Assembly (NCBI GenBank): GCA_002451555.1
Contig: DKCU01000086.1
Coordinates: 1-13,015, forward strand
Length of the DNA stretch: 13,015 nucleotides
Direction: 5' to 3'
DNA from: Candidatus Segatella albertsiae
Lineage (GTDB): Bacteria > Bacteroidota > Bacteroidia > Bacteroidales > Bacteroidaceae
Shown here: in pieces, positions 1-6,919 of the stretch
Layout: the number at the start of each line of letters is the position of its first letter
Numbering within the stretch: position 1 is the first letter of the stretch
Made by a program: the position numbers and the translations under genes
The notes under the pieces: model-generated
What the model was told of the DNA's origin: nothing
The model's input: only the letters and a program-made list of their open reading frames with translations
The model's database searches: none

Positions 1-208
1 TTATTCTGCGGATTTTAGGTTAAGAACAAATTTTTTTATTTGGGCAAATCCTAAGTCGGTTGTCGTCGTGCAAAGCATTTGCTAAAATATAAACTTTCTT
101 TGGTATAAAAAACAGCTGGTCAAGGAAGTGTTAGGACTCTTTGCGGCGTTTCCTCTTCTTTTTTCAATCAATACAGCTTGAACTAAAATATATTTAACAA
201 TAAATAAC
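1..208. other. Intergenic region, no convincing gene
   Basis: This stretch is AT-rich and contains no long open frame on either strand. On the minus strand a frame ends with a stop codon exactly at 1-3 and can be read back to an ATG at 76-78, giving 25 residues (MLCTTTTDLGFAQIKKF and so on); a stop at 82-84 closes it upstream. It may be chance or the eroded tail of a neighbouring gene or transposase. A small perfect hairpin, GCAAA-GCA-TTTGC, lies at 70-82, without a T-run, so it is not a terminator. The last 30 bases before 209 are an A/T-rich leader typical of Bacteroidetes translation starts. TATATTTA at 189-196 is one base off the -7 motif but has no clear -33 partner. Confidence 0.5.
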
Positions 209-358
209 ATGCAAAATGGCTATATGAACCATTATGAACTTGATTGGTTTCTAGATTTTGTTTACCTTTGTCGGCTGAATCTTGCATTGTGTTGTATTTC
301 AGCGATACTATGTTTTGTGGGGTTCATACAAGTCAAAAGAATACTAGTAACAACTTAA
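209..358 (+). CDS. Possible small single-pass membrane protein, 49 aa
   Basis: ATG at 209 opens a 49-codon frame ending with TAA at 356-358. It is preceded by an AT-rich leader (taaataac just before ATG) like those of the other genes here. The protein starts MQNGYMNHYELDWF, then has a hydrophobic stretch at residues 25-40 (LALCCISAILCFVGFI), then a basic end (QVKRILVTT). This gives one predicted membrane helix with its C-terminus probably in the cytosol. The stop lies 11 bases before the ATG of the next gene, the spacing expected of an operon partner. I recognise no family. Against it: it is short, it uses several rare-looking codons (CTA, ATA, AGA), and a promoter-like motif lies inside it at 240-270. 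The competing frame from TTG at 244 is less likely to be translated this far upstream. Confidence 0.45.
   Translation: MQNGYMNHYELDWFLDFVYLCRLNLALCCISAILCFVGFIQVKRILVTT
240..270 (+). promoter_or_regulatory. Candidate Bacteroidetes-type promoter
   Basis: TACCTTTG at 263-270 matches the Bacteroidetes -7 motif TAnnTTTG exactly. TTG at 240-242 (in the context CTTG) sits 20 bases upstream, within the usual 19-21 base spacing of the -33 element. Transcription would begin near 275-278 and give a 5' leader of about 95 bases before the ATG at 370. If it is the only promoter, the small frame at 209-358 is not translated from this message. If that frame is real, this would be an internal promoter. The sequence alone does not decide between the two. 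Confidence 0.4.
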
Positions 359-369
359 ATTGGTATATT

Positions 370-972
370 ATGATGGAAATTTTGCGATATTCAGCTGGAA
401 GTGTAGCCTGGGGCTTCATTATAGGACTTCTTTGCCTCACCTTGTTCTTTGTCATGATTAAGGGATGGTGGAAAGATGCACGCTTCGGATGCTCTTCTTA
501 TCTGATAGGCTTCGTCTTGGGTATCCTGCTTATTTATCAATGTATCTTGATTTGTGGTTCTGTGGCCATTATTAAAGTTTCCAACCATAGTGAGCCAGTG
601 TTGACTGAAATCGTAAACCAATATTCCGATAATGCAGAGAAAGTATTGACCCCAGAGGAGTCTGATAAAATCATCAAGGACTTTGCCTTGCGAAATCCTT
701 TGGTGGCTCATTATATAGATGGTGGCGAATTCGAAGGCTATACAGCAAGGGAATTGCCTCATGCTATTATAGACGAGCTGAAGAATTATATGGGATGGTT
801 TATTTTCCGAAGAGTATTGTGGAGCTTGGGTCTTACCATACTCTCCGCTTTCTTGGTCATCAAGACAATTTCCAGAAAGTATGAGTCTCGCTCTCATGAA
901 CGGACGGATCGTTCACGTCAATCTGTGTCTCGTTCAGATCGTTCTCGAATTAGTACTCGTCGTAGGAGATGA
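370..972 (+). CDS. Three-helix membrane protein with Arg/Ser-rich tail
   Basis: This 200-aa protein belongs to no family I recognise. The chosen start is the ATG at 370 (MMEILRYSAG); the ATG at 373 is equally possible. A TTG 42 codons upstream in the same frame would add a polar, cysteine-containing extension and is not favoured. Predicted helices are at residues 11-30, 43-68 and about 148-167. The loop between helices 1 and 2 is basic (KGWWKDAR) and the roughly 80-residue loop between helices 2 and 3 is acidic and polar, so the positive-inside rule puts that loop outside and the C-terminus in the cytosol. Residues 168-200 are extremely basic and rich in Arg and Ser, ending RISTRRRR. The gene lies 40 bases before the tubulin-like gene. 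A membrane adaptor whose tail contacts the cytosolic filament protein is an inference from order and topology. Confidence 0.8.
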   Translation: MMEILRYSAGSVAWGFIIGLLCLTLFFVMIKGWWKDARFGCSSYLIGFVLGILLIYQCILICGSVAIIKVSNHSEPVLTEIVNQYSDNAEKVLTPEESDKIIKDFALRNPLVAHYIDGGEFEGYTARELPHAIIDELKNYMGWFIFRRVLWSLGLTILSAFLVIKTISRKYESRSHERTDRSRQSVSRSDRSRISTRRRR

Positions 973-1012
973 GTGTGACGCTAAATAGACAAATAACTAA
1001 AATATCAATATT

Positions 1013-4000
1013 ATGACTAAAAGTTTTTGCAACAGCAACCATATCTTGGTAGGATTGGGAGGCACTGGAGGTAAAATCCTTCGTGCGTTTAAGATGCGCA
1101 TGTTTGAGGAGTTTCCAACCCAGGAAGAGAGAGGTAAGCAACCTGTGGCATTATTGTATGTAGATTCCACAGACGAGATGATGCCTAAGGACGGAAAGGC
1201 TCGTGCGGATTTCCGTGTGATGGGGCAGGATGCCTCTTTTACTAACAATGAATTTCTGAACATCAAGGCCGTAGATGTAGAACACATCTTGGATCATATA
1301 GACAACTTTCCTTCGGTAAAAGGTATCGTAGATAATGTGGCGGCCGTGAAGAGTGCCATAGGCTCTTTGGGACAGGCTGCAGGACAGAAACGTCGTGCTG
1401 GTCGCTTGCTCTTTGCTGCAAATGCTGTGGGTTATGTCAACTGCCTGAAAGATGCCAATGCCAGATGCGAGCAAGTTTCCGGACAGTCGGGCAAGCTGAA
1501 TATTCATATTTTCGCAGGTCTTGCAGGTGGTACGGGTTCTGGTTCTATCGTTGATGTAGTCTTGCAGTCAAGAAAGGCATTCCCTGATGCTAAGATTTCT
1601 GTCTATGCGATGATTCCTGAGATGAACTTGCCGAAGGCGGACATGGACCAAGGTCGCTATTATCAGAATGGATATGCTGCGATGGCGGAGTTGAATGCCT
1701 TGCAGGTAGGCAGATGGACTCCACAAGATGTGACGGGTACAGGCAAGCTGAGCCTCTATAACGACCGTGTCAAGGGTGTTGCCGATGGCTTGACGGTCTA
1801 TAGCAATGTCAATGAGAATGGCTTGACCATCAATTCTTTGCAAGAACTTCCTAAGATTGTCAGTGATTATCTTTTTGCTCGTATCTTCTTTGTCAATGAG
1901 GAAGACCAAGTGAATAGTGACATCATCCGTGCCTACAACTTTGAGAATATGGATGATTTCGCCTTGGAGTTTGATGAGACATCTGTCCCTGCCATCGATG
2001 GCAAACTGTTGGTGGCTCGTACCAAGAAGATTAACTCATTCGGTATCAAGCGTGTCATTTATCCAGAGCTTCGCGTGCTGAAGCACATTACTTATACCAT
2101 TGGTGAGAAGGTGCTTTATCAGTTCAAGTACAACAACTGGCGTGAGAATCAAGGCTATGTCGATGAAGAGAAAAACAAGGACTATCGTCGTGAATATCTC
2201 AGTAAGGAGAACCTTGCTGTATGGATGCTTGATGAAGAACACTTGACTTTGGACAAGAAAATCTTGGAGAATGATACTGATTATCCTACGTTCAGAGACT
2301 ATTGGCACGACAAGGCTATCGGTTACGCTGAGGATGCCAAGAAAACAAAAGATCCGCTGAATGAGTTGGATGACATATTGAATGAGTTCTTCACAAGCCA
2401 TTTCCGTGAGGATGGTGTTGAGTCTTTCTATCAGGGTAAGGAACGTGTTATTCCGGAGATGGCTCGCGAGGTTCGTCACAAGATAGAGAAAGAACTCTTC
2501 GAGAAATGGAAACAAGGCGATGTCTCTATCGTGGAACTCCAGAAGGTTTCTAAGTTGATCTTGGAAAAGATGGATGAAATCCGTAAGAAGTTGGATGCAG
2601 ACATCAATGAGGAAAAGGACAATTTCAAGGCTATTGATGATGAGCGTGCTGGCAACGTAGATGAGAAAAATCATCTTGGGGTGTTCCAGAAGATGGTTAA
2701 GAGTAATGATGTGTTTAATCGCCATAAGACCACTTTGGAGGATTTGTATGTCAGCAAGACTCGCTTGGTTGCTTTGGAATTTGCCAAGAAGCTTTCTGCA
2801 AAGCTCGCCATCGAGCTGGGTAAGATGGACACAGACATCTCTGCTTTTGGACAAAAAATCAATGATGCGATAGCTGAGACGGAAAAGTTGGTTGCCGCCC
2901 AGCGTAAGGTCAACAAAGGGCTTGAAGATATGAAGGGCGCAATCATCGAGGTGAGCGAGGAAGAGGCTATGGCCGACTTCGAGGTTGAGCTACGTACTGA
3001 TAAGGTCGATATGCCGAATATTGCCCGAAACATTCGTGAGGCCATCTTGCCAGAAGGAGACTTCTATAATTTCGGACGATTGACGGATGACATCAGTATT
3101 GATGCCATCAAGGATGCTTTTGACATCAAGCTTTCCGAACTTGTCAAGATGAAGCATGACGAGAAGGCTGACAGCGAAAAGAAGGTTTTGGGATTGAATA
3201 TCCTTACCCAGTTGCGCCAAAAACTGAAGACAGACGATGACATTAAGGCCTTTGCTACTAAGATAGTGAGCCAGAGTGGAGTCTATCTGAAGTTGGATAA
3301 CAACCAGATAACACAGGCAATTCACAACAACGAAGGCAACTTGAGTCCGCAGAATCCTGCGAGCATCAATAAAAAAGCGATATTGATCTCTATTCCTTCA
3401 CCTGATGACAACGAAAGCTTGAAGGGATTCGCCGACAAGTTGGAGAATGCTTTTAAGACTTCTATCAACCAGAGCATTGCCCGCACTACGATTACGGTCA
3501 ACAGGAAGAGTCCTCGTAAGGACGAGCTATCTATCCTCACCGTGGGATATTGTTTCCCAATGCGTGCCATCGAGTGGATGAAACCATATAAGGAGCGTTA
3601 CGAGACCTTCTTGCATACCACCAACCCTGTGACGAATGCAGCCAATGCCATCTTGCTCCATAGCGAGGGCGATGGCACACAGTTCCCTTCCTTGTTTATG
3701 GTAGAGAACTGGGCACAAGTGATCGCGGCGAAGGAAGCGAAGTCTGCACAGTCGCAGCAGGTAGCTCAGCCTGTTGCCGCCCAACCACAGCAGGCGGCTC
3801 AACCTGTCGCTGCTCAACCACAGCAAGCTCCTGTCTTTCCTCCACAAAATGGTGGGTCGCCATTACCTCCACCTATTCCTGGACAAGTCGAACTCAAACT
3901 CTATCTTGCCTTGGGAGGTCAGCAGTATGGACCATACAATATGGAACAGTGCAAGCAAATGGTGCAAGGTGGTCAGTTGACTCAGCAGACGATGGTTTGG

Positions 4001-4132
4001 AAAGAAGGCATGGCTGCATGGACACCTGCAAGTCAGGTAGCTGAATTGCAAACGTTGTTTGCTCCTCCTGCCATCCCAGGTATGCCACCATTGCCTCCAA
4101 TGGGTGGTCCGACACCTCCACCCATGATGTAA
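1013..4132 (+). CDS. Tubulin/FtsZ-like protein with C-terminal GYF_2 domain
   Basis: This 1039-aa cytosolic protein has no signal peptide or membrane helix. The N-terminal 350 or so residues look like the Tubulin_2 branch of the tubulin/FtsZ fold: GLGGTGG at residues 14-20 (T1-like phosphate loop), the tubulin signature GGTGSGS at 172-178 (T4 loop), and NGYAAMAELNAL starting at 219, a segment typical of this branch. Residues about 370-740 are charged and helical and probably form coiled coils. A Gln/Ala/Pro linker with an 11-residue tandem repeat starts at 915, followed by PPPIPGQ. A GYF_2 domain (about 962-1018) contains QQYGPY and VWKEGMAAW. The last 22 residues are Pro-rich. Tubulin_2 proteins are expected to bind GTP and may polymerise; neither is shown here. 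The protein is much longer than FtsZ or plasmid TubZ. It sits between two membrane-protein genes, which suggests a scaffold tied to the membrane. Confidence 0.85.
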   Translation: MTKSFCNSNHILVGLGGTGGKILRAFKMRMFEEFPTQEERGKQPVALLYVDSTDEMMPKDGKARADFRVMGQDASFTNNEFLNIKAVDVEHILDHIDNFPSVKGIVDNVAAVKSAIGSLGQAAGQKRRAGRLLFAANAVGYVNCLKDANARCEQVSGQSGKLNIHIFAGLAGGTGSGSIVDVVLQSRKAFPDAKISVYAMIPEMNLPKADMDQGRYYQNGYAAMAELNALQVGRWTPQDVTGTGKLSLYNDRVKGVADGLTVYSNVNENGLTINSLQELPKIVSDYLFARIFFVNEEDQVNSDIIRAYNFENMDDFALEFDETSVPAIDGKLLVARTKKINSFGIKRVIYPELRVLKHITYTIGEKVLYQFKYNNWRENQGYVDEEKNKDYRREYLSKENLAVWMLDEEHLTLDKKILENDTDYPTFRDYWHDKAIGYAEDAKKTKDPLNELDDILNEFFTSHFREDGVESFYQGKERVIPEMAREVRHKIEKELFEKWKQGDVSIVELQKVSKLILEKMDEIRKKLDADINEEKDNFKAIDDERAGNVDEKNHLGVFQKMVKSNDVFNRHKTTLEDLYVSKTRLVALEFAKKLSAKLAIELGKMDTDISAFGQKINDAIAETEKLVAAQRKVNKGLEDMKGAIIEVSEEEAMADFEVELRTDKVDMPNIARNIREAILPEGDFYNFGRLTDDISIDAIKDAFDIKLSELVKMKHDEKADSEKKVLGLNILTQLRQKLKTDDDIKAFATKIVSQSGVYLKLDNNQITQAIHNNEGNLSPQNPASINKKAILISIPSPDDNESLKGFADKLENAFKTSINQSIARTTITVNRKSPRKDELSILTVGYCFPMRAIEWMKPYKERYETFLHTTNPVTNAANAILLHSEGDGTQFPSLFMVENWAQVIAAKEAKSAQSQQVAQPVAAQPQQAAQPVAAQPQQAPVFPPQNGGSPLPPPIPGQVELKLYLALGGQQYGPYNMEQCKQMVQGGQLTQQTMVWKEGMAAWTPASQVAELQTLFAPPAIPGMPPLPPMGGPTPPPMM
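3755..3829 (+). repeat. 33-bp tandem repeat in Gln/Pro linker
   Basis: Two in-frame 33-base units (3755-3787 and 3788-3820) encode QQVAQPVAAQP and QQAAQPVAAQP. A partial third unit (QQA) runs to 3829. They lie in the linker between the helical middle and the GYF_2 domain of the tubulin-like protein, at residues 915-939. The units differ at several third positions, so the repeat is not a very recent duplication. Copy number could vary between strains. Confidence 0.85.
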
Positions 4133-4157
4133 GTCATATGTACGTGTATATTTAATC

Positions 4158-4187
4158 ATGTATATATAATATAATGTATATAATATA
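4158..4187. repeat. AT-only direct repeat between operon genes
   Basis: The 88-base gap between the tubulin-like and zinc-ribbon genes (4133-4220) is almost pure A/T. It contains two near-identical runs: atgtatatataatata at 4158-4173 and atgtatataatata at 4174-4187. There is no GC-rich hairpin, so it is not an intrinsic terminator. It is probably an unstructured translation leader and possibly a weak promoter or RNA processing site. It is the longest gap inside the operon. Confidence 0.5.
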
Positions 4188-4220
4188 ATTAAGGTATAAA
4201 TAAAAAAAAATCATATAGAA

Positions 4221-4967
4221 ATGGCAACAAGTAGTAGAAATACACATCTTCAGTTCAGGTATGGTCAGTGCTTGAACGATGGATGTTCAAAGTGTAAGTC
4301 AAAAGAGATACAGGAGATTCCTGCACGTAAGGATTTTGTATGCCAGGAGTGTGGCAAGGAACTTCGAGAGGTTCAGCGCCCACTCACCTGGTGGGAGAAA
4401 TATGGCAAGGCCACTTCTGCTGCCATAGCGGCGGTGGTCGTTATTGGTGGCGGTGTTGCATGGTTTGCTTCTTCTGGTTCAGAACCAGAGAAACCAGCCG
4501 AGGAAGTGGCAGCACCCGACTCGTCGGCTGTTACAGCATCTGACACAATTACAGCCCAGCCACAGGTCACTCCTCAGGCTGAGGAGAAAACCTCAGGGTC
4601 AGCCTCTCAGGCAGAGCCTGCTTCTCAGCAGGCTCCAGCACCATCTGCAGCGGCAGAGCCTGCAGCCAAGCCTGCGGCTCCTTCCTCCAAGCCAGTTTCA
4701 GCGTCTCAGTCCAATGGTGCTAACTTGAAGTGTGGCAAGTATGAAGGTCCGATGTCCGGTGGAAAGCCTAATGGCATCGGTGGTACAATTACCGTCACTC
4801 GTTCTTATAGCATTGACTTGAAGGATGGTAGCGGCAATAGTGTTTCTGTTGAGGCTGGTGACCGTATTTCCAACACCAAGTTTAAGAATGGCGTGCTCCA
4901 GCAAGGTCAGTTGATTCGCAGCAATGGCGAACGTAAGTTCTTGACAGGACTTTCAGAGCGACTCTAA
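4221..4967 (+). CDS. Zinc-ribbon, single-helix, MORN-like protein
   Basis: This 248-aa protein has three parts. Residues 1-50 hold a zinc ribbon with CSKC at 22-25 and CQEC at 41-44, plus an extra Cys17. One membrane helix lies at about 64-83. A low-complexity Ala/Pro/Gln/Ser linker covers about 87-165. The C-terminal domain (about 168-248) has MORN-like spacing, with KYEGPMSGGKPNGIGG and later KFKNGVLQQGQ. The flank before the helix is basic and the one after it acidic, so the ribbon should lie in the cytosol and the C-terminal domain in the periplasm. The start at 4221 follows an A-rich leader. Bacteroidetes encode many zinc-ribbon plus membrane-helix proteins with variable outer domains. 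Placed straight after the tubulin-like gene, it could link that protein to the periplasmic partners; this is an inference. Confidence 0.8.
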   Translation: MATSSRNTHLQFRYGQCLNDGCSKCKSKEIQEIPARKDFVCQECGKELREVQRPLTWWEKYGKATSAAIAAVVVIGGGVAWFASSGSEPEKPAEEVAAPDSSAVTASDTITAQPQVTPQAEEKTSGSASQAEPASQQAPAPSAAAEPAAKPAAPSSKPVSASQSNGANLKCGKYEGPMSGGKPNGIGGTITVTRSYSIDLKDGSGNSVSVEAGDRISNTKFKNGVLQQGQLIRSNGERKFLTGLSERL

Positions 4968-4979
4968 AGCATATTTAAT

Positions 4980-6107
4980 ATGAAACAAGTATTCCATAAA
5001 GTAGGTTTGGGGCTGACAGTTTTGTTGGTCTTTCCTTTCGCATCTTTTGCAAAGAATCGTTATCAGTCGGACTTGTTGACCCAAATGGCGGAATCTTTGC
5101 AAATGAAAGCAATGTTGGATACGATGAGCAATGGCTCTTATATAGCGCGACAAGCATATAAGGGCCATCCTCTGAGTGTCATTATAAAAGATGGCGAGGT
5201 GGAGCATATCGGATATTCTATCTTTTCTGAGGAGATGCGTGCCGATATGCCTTCACCTGTATATAATTTCTTGGAGAGGTATGCGCTTCAAGCAGATTTG
5301 CCCATGAAGAGAATAAAGACGGTGGAACGCCAACTCTTCGAGGATGACGTGACTTTTACGGTAGGAAACATCTACAAGCTGTCTTCCATCTGGACGATGG
5401 ACAATGTCTCTTTTTCTTTGGATAACCGACAAGATAAAATGTGTAGGGCTACATGGACTCAGAATGGCAAGACGTATTGCTCCCTTTGTTTTCCTGTGAG
5501 CTATAACCTTTACCATGGGACAGACCTTAAGGAAAACCAGCGCCATCTGCTGGATGATTTGCGGAGGGCAAGTGAAGTCAAGACAAGCGTTGGCAATTCT
5601 ATTTCCAAGGATAAATTGACCAAACTTTTCGAGCCAAATTATTTTGTGCTCAAGGGAGATAGCTTTTATGTGGCTACCTTGAATAGCAACAACTATTATG
5701 TACAGGAAGGCAATGACCAGTACAAGTTGCTTTTCTCGGACAGACATCCCGTGGAAAGTTTTGCCAACCTGCTCACTACCAATAGTATAGACAATGATAT
5801 ACAGGCAAGTATCAAGTTGGTGATGTATGACTTTAAAAGCGAAATGATCAATGTACCGCTTGGAGTTTTCTTGCAATATTTTATGTCTAAGGGATGCAAG
5901 GCTTATTTTGGAATGATAGACAAGAAGAACGATACCTATACCGCAGAGTTGTTGATGCTGAAGCGTGATGAGGGATATGGACATGCCATCAAGTTGACGT
6001 TCAATACCGCTAATGTGACTTCCAAGAGTGGTTCTATAACGGGTCGTATGAATTGTTATATTCCAATATCCAAGGTCAAGTTCTTATTTGAAGAAAAGAA
6101 AAAATGA
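4980..6107 (+). CDS. Secreted protein of unknown family, 375 aa
   Basis: The protein begins with a clear signal peptide (MKQVFHKVGLGLTVLLVFPF), with likely cleavage after ASFA, before KNRYQ. There is no lipobox cysteine, so it should be periplasmic or exported further. No other membrane helix is seen. The mature part mixes helical and strand-like stretches; three cysteines lie close together around residues 153-164 (MCRATW then YCSLCF). I recognise no domain and no catalytic motif. The gene begins 12 bases after the zinc-ribbon gene and its TGA overlaps the next ATG by four bases (ATGA at 6104-6107), so translation is probably coupled. It is the first of five consecutive signal-peptide proteins in the operon. 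Confidence 0.8.
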   Translation: MKQVFHKVGLGLTVLLVFPFASFAKNRYQSDLLTQMAESLQMKAMLDTMSNGSYIARQAYKGHPLSVIIKDGEVEHIGYSIFSEEMRADMPSPVYNFLERYALQADLPMKRIKTVERQLFEDDVTFTVGNIYKLSSIWTMDNVSFSLDNRQDKMCRATWTQNGKTYCSLCFPVSYNLYHGTDLKENQRHLLDDLRRASEVKTSVGNSISKDKLTKLFEPNYFVLKGDSFYVATLNSNNYYVQEGNDQYKLLFSDRHPVESFANLLTTNSIDNDIQASIKLVMYDFKSEMINVPLGVFLQYFMSKGCKAYFGMIDKKNDTYTAELLMLKRDEGYGHAIKLTFNTANVTSKSGSITGRMNCYIPISKVKFLFEEKKK

Positions 6108-6919
6108 TGATGAAAAAGATATATCGCATATTCGTGGCATTGATGCTCGTGTCAAGCTCGTTGCAGGCTCAGACCGTTACGTCCAAGAGTTTCAATGAAA
6201 TCAAGCGTTCGAAGCAATATTTCTACTATGACATAACCATGGAAAAGGAAGAAGAGGCCAAGAACGCTGCCAACATCAACTTAGCCAAGCTGATCAATGA
6301 TTATTGCGTTGAGAATTCCATAACGAATGTCAAGGTGAAGGATACGGACTTGAAGGATGTCCAGTATCTTAAGATGGATAAGAATGGTATGGTGAGGATT
6401 CTTGCCTACGTGGACAAAGCCGTATATATAGGAAAAACTGAGTCCGCCGATGCTCCTGTCAAGTCTGTAGATGAAAGCTCGGTAGGAGAAAAAAAGCCAA
6501 AGTCTGAAATCGTAGCAGTTGTCAAGGTGGAGCCAAAAGCGCAAAGTGTAATACTTCCTTCTGCGAATATCCCTTCTCCTGAGGCTGCTGGCCTTGTGGG
6601 CAATGCCGCAGCTTCCTCCTTGGTGAAGTGGCAACAAGATGTCTTGGAAGAACTCTTGCATATTTCTTCCGCTGAGAAATTGATGATGAGACTCTCTGAG
6701 TTGCAAAGTCAATACAAGGTGAAGAGATTTGGATTGAAGAATGATTGCAAGAATGAAAATGATAGCTTTTGGGTTGTCTATGACTCCAACAAGAATGTGG
6801 TTGCCATATTGGGACCTGGTGTCAGCGAACGCTATAATTTCAACAAGGGAATTAATGATAGCTTGGATACATATTGGTCGAAAGGAATGAATGCGATTTG
6901 GTTTCAATTATCAAAATGA
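6104..6919 (+). CDS. Secreted protein, LPP20-like N-terminal part
   Basis: Three ATG codons in a row (6104, 6107, 6110) begin this 271-aa protein; 6104 overlaps the previous stop as ATGA and is used here. MKKIYRIFVALMLVSSSLQA is a signal peptide, cleaved before QTVTSK, with no lipobox. Residues about 25-105, with EEEAKNAANINLAKLI and later strands ending RILAYVDKAVYIG, resemble the helix-and-strand pattern of LPP20/FlgT-N-like domains; this is a weak assignment by eye. A Ser/Pro/Lys-rich spacer follows (about 108-160). The C-terminal part (about 175-271) contains YKVKRFGLKNDC and FWVVYDSNKNVVAILGPG. I believe it is a Bacteroidales-specific domain also found in other secreted proteins, of unknown role. 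The stop overlaps the next start by four bases. Confidence 0.75.
   Translation: MMMKKIYRIFVALMLVSSSLQAQTVTSKSFNEIKRSKQYFYYDITMEKEEEAKNAANINLAKLINDYCVENSITNVKVKDTDLKDVQYLKMDKNGMVRILAYVDKAVYIGKTESADAPVKSVDESSVGEKKPKSEIVAVVKVEPKAQSVILPSANIPSPEAAGLVGNAAASSLVKWQQDVLEELLHISSAEKLMMRLSELQSQYKVKRFGLKNDCKNENDSFWVVYDSNKNVVAILGPGVSERYNFNKGINDSLDTYWSKGMNAIWFQLSK

Noticed and set aside
1..78. Minus-strand 25-residue frame as the end of a neighbouring gene
   Set aside because: A stop codon at 82-84 closes the frame upstream, and the product is too short to assign; it is mentioned only in the intergenic entry.
244..369. TTG-start extension of the 200-aa membrane protein
   Set aside because: The extension is polar with scattered Cys, lacks a leader, and would begin upstream of the likely transcription start of the 240-270 promoter; two ATG codons at 370-375 precede a normal membrane protein start.
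2036..2854. 272-aa minus-strand open frame opposite the tubulin-like gene
   Set aside because: It lies wholly within a well-supported gene, shows no recognisable domain, and reads like the antisense of helical Lys/Glu-rich sequence.
1013..4132. Plasmid or phage TubZ/PhuZ, or a duplicate FtsZ
   Set aside because: The protein is far longer, ends in a GYF_2 domain, and has no TubR-like DNA-binding gene, no phage genes and no cell-division cluster beside it.
5253..5984. 243-aa minus-strand open frame
   Set aside because: It is antisense to the secreted 375-aa gene, has no leader or domain, and breaks the uniform plus-strand operon.
6874..6915. Upstream start for the NTF2-like protein
   Set aside because: It would add 14 residues in front of the signal peptide and lie deep inside the preceding gene; ATG 6916 overlaps the stop as ATGA.
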